The translations under genes were made by a program, and so were the position numbers. Shown piece by piece: positions 5,658 to 10,409 of a stretch of 10,409 nucleotides of DNA. Where the stretch lies: the NCBI GenBank assembly GCA_021160565.1, contig JAGHCG010000009.1, positions 1 to 10,409 of the forward strand, read 5' to 3'. Each line of letters begins with the position of its first letter. Position 1 is the first letter of the stretch. The DNA comes from a bacterium (GTDB lineage Bacteria; Ratteibacteria; UBA8468; B48-G9; JAFGKM01). The notes beneath the pieces were generated by a model that was given only the letters and a program-made list of their open reading frames with translations, had not been told where the DNA came from and did not search any database.

Positions 5658-7016
5658 ATGCCCAGAAAAAAAAAGGAAGAAATTCTTTTAAACAAAGTCC
5701 CGCCACAAAATATTGAAGCAGAAAAAGCACTTCTCGGTTGTATGTTGATTGATGAGGAAGCAAGAATAAAAGTACTTGAAACTTTTAAAGAGGATTTTTT
5801 TTATCATCAGGCACATCAGAAAATTTTTTCCTCTATAAGAAAACTTTTTGACAGAGGAGAAAAATGTGACCTTATAACTCTTACAAATCAGTTGAAGCAG
5901 GAAGGAGTTTTGGAAGAAGTTGGAGGAATTGAATATCTCACTGAAATTGTTGAAATTATCCCTACAGCAGCCCATGTTGATGAATATATTAAGATTGTTA
6001 AGGATAAGTATATATTGAGGACTTTGATAGCAAATGCCACTCAGATAATTTCAGAAGCATCAGATGAACCGGAGGATGTAGAAGATTTGCTTGATAAGGC
6101 AGAATCTCTTATTTTTGAAGTAAGTCAGCATAAAGTTGAAAGAGAAGCATATTCAATGAGAGAACTTGTAAAGGAAACCCTTGAAATAATAGAGGATATT
6201 CATAACAGAAGAGGTTTCGTTACAGGTCTTCCAACAGGTTTTATTGACCTGGATAAGATGACAACGGGTCTTCACCCCTCAGATTTTGTAATTATTGCTT
6301 CAAGACCTTCTATGGGAAAAACTGCTCTTGCCTGTAATATTGCTTTGAATTTGAATGCAGGAGAAAATAAGACACCAATCCTTATTTTTAGTCTTGAAAT
6401 GAGTAAGGAACAACTTGTTCAGAGAATGATGTGCTGTGAGGCAAAAATTAATCTTATGAGATTGAGACAAGGAATGCTTTCAGATAAAGATATTGGAGAA
6501 CTACTTGTCGTAGCAGGTCGTCTTGATAAAATGCCCATTTTCATAGATGATACTCCATCTCTTAATGTGTTTGAATTGAGAGCAAGAGCAAGGAGAATTA
6601 AAGCAAAAGAAGATATACAGTTGATAATAATTGATTATCTTCAATTGATGAAAGGGAGGAGAAAGGCTGAAAATAGACAGCAGGAAATAAGTGAAATATC
6701 AGCATCTCTTAAATCTCTTGCAAAAGAACTTGGAATTCCTGTTATTGCTCTTTCTCAGTTAAGCAGGGCAACAGAACAGAGAGAGCATAAGAGACCACAA
6801 CTTTCAGACTTAAGAGAAAGTGGTTCAATTGAGCAGGATGCAGACCTTGTTCTTTTGCTTTATAGAGAAGAAGTGTATGAGCCAACTGAAGAAAATGAAG
6901 GAATAGCAGAAATAATAATTGCGAAACAGAGAAATGGACCTACAGGAACAGTTAAACTTGCTTTTCTTAAAGAATTCACGAGATTTGAAAACCTTGCTAT
7001 AAGGGAATTGGAATGA
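5658..7016 (+). CDS. dnaB: Replicative DNA helicase
   Basis: A 452-residue hexameric 5'-3' helicase that unwinds DNA at the replication fork. The N-terminal helical domain begins PPQNIEAEKALLGCMLID. A linker leads to the RecA-like ATPase domain starting around TGLPTGFIDLDKMTTGLHPSDFVIIASRPSMGKTA, with Walker A lysine K221. EMSKEQLVQRMM follows, then Walker B in IIIDYLQLM (D326), and ALSQLSRATEQREHKRPQLSDLRESGSIEQDADLVLLLYR. The length is ordinary and there is no intein. The start ATG 5658 is 2 bp after rplI and has only a weak purine-rich site, so coupling to rplI is likely. Codons 3-6 contain nine consecutive A's (5666-5674), a possible polymerase-slippage tract. Its stop overlaps the mlaE start (ATGA). 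Confidence 0.97.
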   Translation: MPRKKKEEILLNKVPPQNIEAEKALLGCMLIDEEARIKVLETFKEDFFYHQAHQKIFSSIRKLFDRGEKCDLITLTNQLKQEGVLEEVGGIEYLTEIVEIIPTAAHVDEYIKIVKDKYILRTLIANATQIISEASDEPEDVEDLLDKAESLIFEVSQHKVEREAYSMRELVKETLEIIEDIHNRRGFVTGLPTGFIDLDKMTTGLHPSDFVIIASRPSMGKTALACNIALNLNAGENKTPILIFSLEMSKEQLVQRMMCCEAKINLMRLRQGMLSDKDIGELLVVAGRLDKMPIFIDDTPSLNVFELRARARRIKAKEDIQLIIIDYLQLMKGRRKAENRQQEISEISASLKSLAKELGIPVIALSQLSRATEQREHKRPQLSDLRESGSIEQDADLVLLLYREEVYEPTEENEGIAEIIIAKQRNGPTGTVKLAFLKEFTRFENLAIRELE

Positions 7017-7786
7017 GGAAATTTATTGAGAATATTGGAAGAAAGTTTCTTTTCCCCGTTTATTACTTTGGCTCAATAACTCTTCTAATTCTCAATTCTT
7101 TCAAAAAAATTTTCACAGAGAAAAAAAGAGAAAATGTTTTAAAGCACATTGACGAAATTGGTGTAAACTCTTTCCCTCTTGTAGGAACCATAGCCCTTTT
7201 TACTGGAATGGTTCTTGTCATGGAGACAGCCCATACCCTGAAAAAGTTTGGTGCAGAAATTTATGCTGGAGGACTGGTAAGTATTTCAATGATAAGGGAA
7301 CTTGGTCCTGTGATAGTTGCTCTCATTCTTGCTGGAAGGGTTGGTGCTTCTATTGCAGCTGAAATTGGAATGATGAAAATTACTGAACAGATAGATGCTC
7401 TTACAGTTATGGGAGTTGACCCTGTTGCATATCTTGTTTCTCCGAGAGTTCTTGCAGGTATAATTTCTCTTCCCGGTCTTTTCATATTGAGTTTTTTCGT
7501 TGCAATAATTGGTGGATTTTTTGTAGGTGTTTTTATGGTTGGAATATCCTCCGGTCAGTTTCTTTATCAGAGTTTCAGATTTATTTCAGTGAAAGATTTT
7601 ATAGTGGGACTTATTAAAGTGATAACTTTTGCAGTACTCGTTATAAATACTTCCTGTTATGAAGGTTTAAGAGCACATGGTGGAGCCGAGGGAGTGGGGA
7701 AGGCAGCCACTTCTGCTGTTGTAATTTCTTTCTTTTTCGTAATTTTTTCAAACTTAATCCTTACAGGAATTTTTTACTTTATTTAA
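7013..7786 (+). CDS. mlaE: MlaE-type ABC transporter permease (phospholipid transport)
   Basis: A 257-residue integral inner-membrane permease of the MlaE/YrbE family, which moves phospholipid between inner and outer membranes with MlaF and MlaD. An amphipathic N-terminal helix precedes VNSFPLVGTIALFTGMVLVMETA. The family signature is clear: SMIRELGPVIVALILAGRVGASIAAEIGMMKITEQIDALTVMGVDPVAYLVSPRVLAG. Further hydrophobic segments follow (about 152-177, 198-213 and 233-257). The length is typical. AAGGGA lies 7 nt before the ATG, which overlaps the dnaB TGA by 4 bp. This tight joining to dnaB is unusual in function but plain in sequence. Genes for MlaB and MlaC are not in this window. Confidence 0.93.
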   Translation: MRKFIENIGRKFLFPVYYFGSITLLILNSFKKIFTEKKRENVLKHIDEIGVNSFPLVGTIALFTGMVLVMETAHTLKKFGAEIYAGGLVSISMIRELGPVIVALILAGRVGASIAAEIGMMKITEQIDALTVMGVDPVAYLVSPRVLAGIISLPGLFILSFFVAIIGGFFVGVFMVGISSGQFLYQSFRFISVKDFIVGLIKVITFAVLVINTSCYEGLRAHGGAEGVGKAATSAVVISFFFVIFSNLILTGIFYFI

Positions 7787-7789
7787 AAA

Positions 7790-8527
7790 ATGGAAGAAAT
7801 AATAAAAGTTGAAAATTTGAAAGTGGATTTTGAAGGAAAAAGGGTTCTTGATGGAGTAAATATAGGAATAAATGAGGGAGAATCAATTGTTATTGTTGGC
7901 TCTTCTGGGTGCGGTAAAACAGTTCTTTTGAAAACAATTCTTGGACTTATTCAGCCAGTTGAAGGAGAAATTTATATATTCGGGAAAAATATTCTGAAAA
8001 TTCCTGAAGAAGAAGTTTTGAAGATAAGGAAAGAAATTGGAATGGTTTTTCAGAATTCTGCTCTTTTTGATTCAATGAATGTATGGCAGAACGTTGGATT
8101 TTATTATCTCTACCACACGGAAATGAAGGAAGAAAAAATAAAGGAAAAAGTGAGAAAGGTTTTGAAAGATGTGGAACTTGAAAATGTAGAAGAACTTATG
8201 CCAGAACAGTTAAGTGGTGGAATGAAAAAGAGAGTTTCAATTGCACGCGCTTTAATATCAGAACCTAAAATTTTATTTTATGACGAACCGACAACAGGTT
8301 TAGACCCAATCACAAGTGAAAGTATAACAAAATTGATGAAGGATATACACAGAAAATTCAAGACAACAACGATTACAGTTACCCATGATGTAAAACTTGC
8401 TTCTGTTATTTCAGACAGAATTGCCTTACTTGAAAATGGAAAAATTGCTGAAATAGGAACTTTTGAAGAGTTGAGGAGAAAATCAACAAATCCACTTATA
8501 AGGAGTTTTGTTGAGATGGGAGGATAA
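7790..8527 (+). CDS. mlaF: MlaF-type ABC transporter ATP-binding protein
   Basis: A 245-residue cytoplasmic ATPase that powers the MlaE permease. It has all nucleotide-binding motifs: Walker A GSSGCGKT (37-44), Q-loop Q88 in MVFQNSALFDSMNV, signature LSGGMKKR (141-148), Walker B ILFYDEP (161-167, E166), D-loop GLDP and switch histidine H199 in THD. The QNSALFDSMNVWQNV stretch and the SGGM variant of the signature are typical of the MlaF/Ttg2A group and not of general importers. It starts 3 bp after the mlaE stop. No Shine-Dalgarno is visible (the preceding bases are T- and A-rich), so translation probably depends on coupling to mlaE. It is followed after 1 bp by mlaD. Confidence 0.94.
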   Translation: MEEIIKVENLKVDFEGKRVLDGVNIGINEGESIVIVGSSGCGKTVLLKTILGLIQPVEGEIYIFGKNILKIPEEEVLKIRKEIGMVFQNSALFDSMNVWQNVGFYYLYHTEMKEEKIKEKVRKVLKDVELENVEELMPEQLSGGMKKRVSIARALISEPKILFYDEPTTGLDPITSESITKLMKDIHRKFKTTTITVTHDVKLASVISDRIALLENGKIAEIGTFEELRRKSTNPLIRSFVEMGG

Positions 8528-8528
8528 A

Positions 8529-9614
8529 ATGAATAAGGAAAAAGCCTCTCTTGAATTTCGTGTCGGGATTTTTGTCCTTTTGGTAATCATTGGCGTTTTA
8601 ATTTTCATATTTTCCCAGACACATTTCAGATGGAAAGGATATGAAATAGGTGTGAGTTTCAATTATATTGGTGGACTTGAAATAGGAAGTCCTGTAAGAG
8701 TGAGTGGGGTGAAAGTTGGGGAAGTTAAAAAAATTGAAATACTTTATGATGTTGTTCCAAAAGTTATTGTAAGATTGAAGTTGAAGCCAGATGTAAAAAT
8801 AGGAAAACACAGCAGAATAACAATAAGAACACTTGGAATAATTGGAGAAAAATATGTTGAAATTACTCCCTCTTCTGAAAAAACCTATATAAGTCCTGGA
8901 GAGATAGTTGAAGGAGTTGACCCAATCTCCTATGAAAGACTTTTGAATATGGGACAGGAGATTATAGGAAAACTCAATGCGGTCGTTTCAGATATAAGAA
9001 AAATTACAGGTGAAAAAGATGTCCAGGCAAACATAAAGACAATTCTTAAATATTCAGCAGCGACAGTTAAAAAAGCGGATAGAGTTTTTGATAAAATTGA
9101 GAAACTCTCCAGCAATTTAGATGCAACAAATAGAAAAATTAATAAAGTGATTGACGAAAACAGACCAAAAATAAAAAAATTACTTGAAGATGTTGATTAT
9201 GCAGTAGTTAAGGGAAGTGAAAGATTTGACAAACTTGGTGTTAAAACAGAAAAATTTCTTGATGAATTTTCCACCACTGCAATTCAATTTAGAGAAACTG
9301 CTGAAAGAATAAACAAATTCTTTGCAAAAATTGAGAAAGAAGGATTGTTTGCCAGATTGATGGAAGAGGAGAAACTTGTTGATGATATAAAAGAGGAGAT
9401 AGCATTTCTTAAAGAAACAACTCTTCAATTTAAGGAAAGTGCAGAAGAATTTGCTAAATTGTGTAAAAGTTTAAATCTTATAACATCTGGAGTAAGTGAA
9501 GGAAAGGGAAGCATAGGGCAATTTCTTACAAGTGATGAAATTTACAATGAAGTCCTTGAATTCATAAAAGATATAAAAGCACATCCATGGAAATTGTTTA
9601 TAAGAAGAAGATGA
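8529..9614 (+). CDS. mlaD: MlaD/MCE-domain lipid-transport protein
   Basis: A 361-residue membrane-anchored MCE protein, the substrate-binding partner of MlaE/MlaF. One N-terminal transmembrane helix (about residues 12-28) is followed by an MCE domain (about 37-117) with the hallmark YIGGLEIGSPVRVSGVKVGEV and TLGIIGEKYVEI. The remainder, about 240 residues, is mostly helical and charged with coiled-coil character. Near the end comes GKGSIGQFLTSDEIYNEV, a pattern frequent in long MCE proteins. It is longer than E. coli MlaD (about 183 residues), so it may form an extended periplasmic structure by itself. Start ATG 8529 was chosen because GGGAGGA (8518-8524) precedes it; an in-frame TTG at 8508 lacks a site and lies inside mlaF. 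Its TGA overlaps the radA ATG. Confidence 0.92.
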   Translation: MNKEKASLEFRVGIFVLLVIIGVLIFIFSQTHFRWKGYEIGVSFNYIGGLEIGSPVRVSGVKVGEVKKIEILYDVVPKVIVRLKLKPDVKIGKHSRITIRTLGIIGEKYVEITPSSEKTYISPGEIVEGVDPISYERLLNMGQEIIGKLNAVVSDIRKITGEKDVQANIKTILKYSAATVKKADRVFDKIEKLSSNLDATNRKINKVIDENRPKIKKLLEDVDYAVVKGSERFDKLGVKTEKFLDEFSTTAIQFRETAERINKFFAKIEKEGLFARLMEEEKLVDDIKEEIAFLKETTLQFKESAEEFAKLCKSLNLITSGVSEGKGSIGQFLTSDEIYNEVLEFIKDIKAHPWKLFIRRR

Positions 9615-10409
9615 AAAAAGAAAAAGATATTTTTGTATGTTCTGAATGTGGATATCAATCAGTAAGATGGCTTGGTAAATGTCCAAATTGTGGTCAGTGG
9701 AATACATTTATTGAAGAAGTAATAACGAGAAAAAAGGGGAAAACTGAAAAAATAACAAAACCATCAAAAATAACTGAGATAAAAGTAGAAAAATTTCCAA
9801 GGTTAAAAACAAAAATAGGAGAGTTTGACAGAGTTGTTGGTGGAGGAATAGTTTATGGAAGTCTGGGATTACTTGCAGGCCATCCAGGAATAGGAAAATC
9901 CACATTGCTTTTAACCATTGCCGGAAAAATTGCTGAAGAAGGTGTGAAGGTTCTTTATGTAAGTGCAGAAGAATCTCCAAATCAGGTTAAAATGAGAGCG
10001 GATAGATTGAAGGTAATGTCAGAAAATATTTACATTCTTTCAACAACAGATATGGTTTCAATAAAAAATTCTCTTGAAGAAATAAAACCCGAATTTGTAG
10101 TTATAGATTCAATCCAGACAGTTTTCGACCCTGAAATTCCAACAACTCCCGGTTCAGTAACCCAGGTAAGAGAAAATTCCAACTTTTTTCTTCAGTATTC
10201 AAAGGAAAAAGGATGTTCAATTTTCCTTGTAGGACATATTACAAAAGAAGGAGCAATAGCAGGACCAAAAGTTCTTGAACACATTGTTGATGTTGTACTT
10301 TACTTTGAAGGAGAAGCAAACTCAAATTTGAGAATTTTAAGAAGCATAAAAAACAGATTTGGTCCTACAACAGAAATAGGTGTTTTTTCCATGGAAGAAT
10401 ATGGACTTA
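9611..10409 (+). CDS. radA: DNA repair protein RadA/Sms (partial; C-terminus outside window)
   Basis: RadA is a RecA-like hexameric ATPase that drives branch migration and processing of recombination intermediates. 266 codons are visible. A four-cysteine zinc finger (C10, C13, C24, C27; CSECG...CPNCG) opens the protein. The RecA-like domain follows, with Walker A GHPGIGKST (90-98), VLYVSAEES, Walker B in EFVVIDSIQTV, GHITKEGAIAGPKVLEHIVDVVLYFEGE, and the RadA-specific KNRFG motif (247-251). The Lon-like C-terminal domain (roughly 190 residues) should continue past the window end. Histidine at residue 91 of the P-loop is unusual compared with the common GDPGIGKST, but the position is variable in the family. 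The ATG overlaps the mlaD TGA by 4 bp. The purine-rich bases upstream give only a weak Shine-Dalgarno, so coupling is likely. Confidence 0.95.
   Translation, partial: MKKEKDIFVCSECGYQSVRWLGKCPNCGQWNTFIEEVITRKKGKTEKITKPSKITEIKVEKFPRLKTKIGEFDRVVGGGIVYGSLGLLAGHPGIGKSTLLLTIAGKIAEEGVKVLYVSAEESPNQVKMRADRLKVMSENIYILSTTDMVSIKNSLEEIKPEFVVIDSIQTVFDPEIPTTPGSVTQVRENSNFFLQYSKEKGCSIFLVGHITKEGAIAGPKVLEHIVDVVLYFEGEANSNLRILRSIKNRFGPTTEIGVFSMEEYGL

Noticed and set aside
8508..8528. TTG start giving a longer MlaD
   Set aside because: It lies inside the end of mlaF with no suitable site; ATG 8529 has GGGAGGA.
9180..9980. Minus-strand ORFs opposite mlaD and radA
   Set aside because: They are antisense to genes with clear motifs; their Phe/Leu-rich composition mirrors Lys/Glu codons on the coding strand.
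1..10409. Mobile element, prophage, CRISPR array, tRNA or rRNA gene
   Set aside because: No transposase, integrase, terminal repeats, regularly spaced repeats or cloverleaf-like sequence was seen in either strand.

Overview
The window is AT-rich chromosomal DNA from a bacterium with an outer membrane. Arginine is written mostly as AGA, isoleucine often as ATA, and the proteins are rich in Lys and Glu. The outer membrane is inferred from an Mla-type lipid transporter (MlaE, MlaF, MlaD). Housekeeping genes, good Shine-Dalgarno sites and tight gene packing indicate a core region, not a mobile one. I see no IS element, phage gene, CRISPR array, tRNA or rRNA. The TGS-domain GTPase with an 'LPPQY...' N-terminus, together with the base composition, faintly suggests an uncultured lineage near Omnitrophota or Planctomycetota; that placement is a guess.

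Layout. (1) Positions 1-2615, minus strand: a two-gene unit, a flavodoxin/WrbA-like protein followed 3 bp later by ileS, whose 3' end lies outside the window. (2) Positions 2616-2820: a divergent intergenic region with a candidate promoter for each direction and a small GC-richer inverted repeat. (3) Positions 2821-4171, plus strand: a stand-alone response-regulator receiver protein, then a DRG/Obg-like TGS GTPase. The GTPase frame is broken by what looks like a 2-bp TA duplication near 3646-3649. (4) Positions 4172-4298: a 25-bp perfect palindrome directly abutting a strong promoter (TTGACT, 16 bp, TATAAT). (5) Positions 4299-10409, plus strand: rpsF, ssb, rpsR, rplI, dnaB, mlaE, mlaF, mlaD and radA (cut by the window end). 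These genes overlap or lie at most 11 bp apart and look like one long transcription unit.

Function. The last block joins the classic bS6-SSB-bS18-bL9-DnaB ribosome/replisome cluster to a phospholipid-transport module and to the recombination protein RadA. Translation, replication, repair and envelope maintenance would thus be co-expressed from the promoter at 4217-4244. The most interesting points are the palindrome at that promoter, the frameshifted GTPase, an SSB whose C-terminal tip is atypical where its end overlaps rpsR, and the GC-rich element between the divergent promoters. I did not find a convincing wholly new system; most of the window is ordinary core genome.
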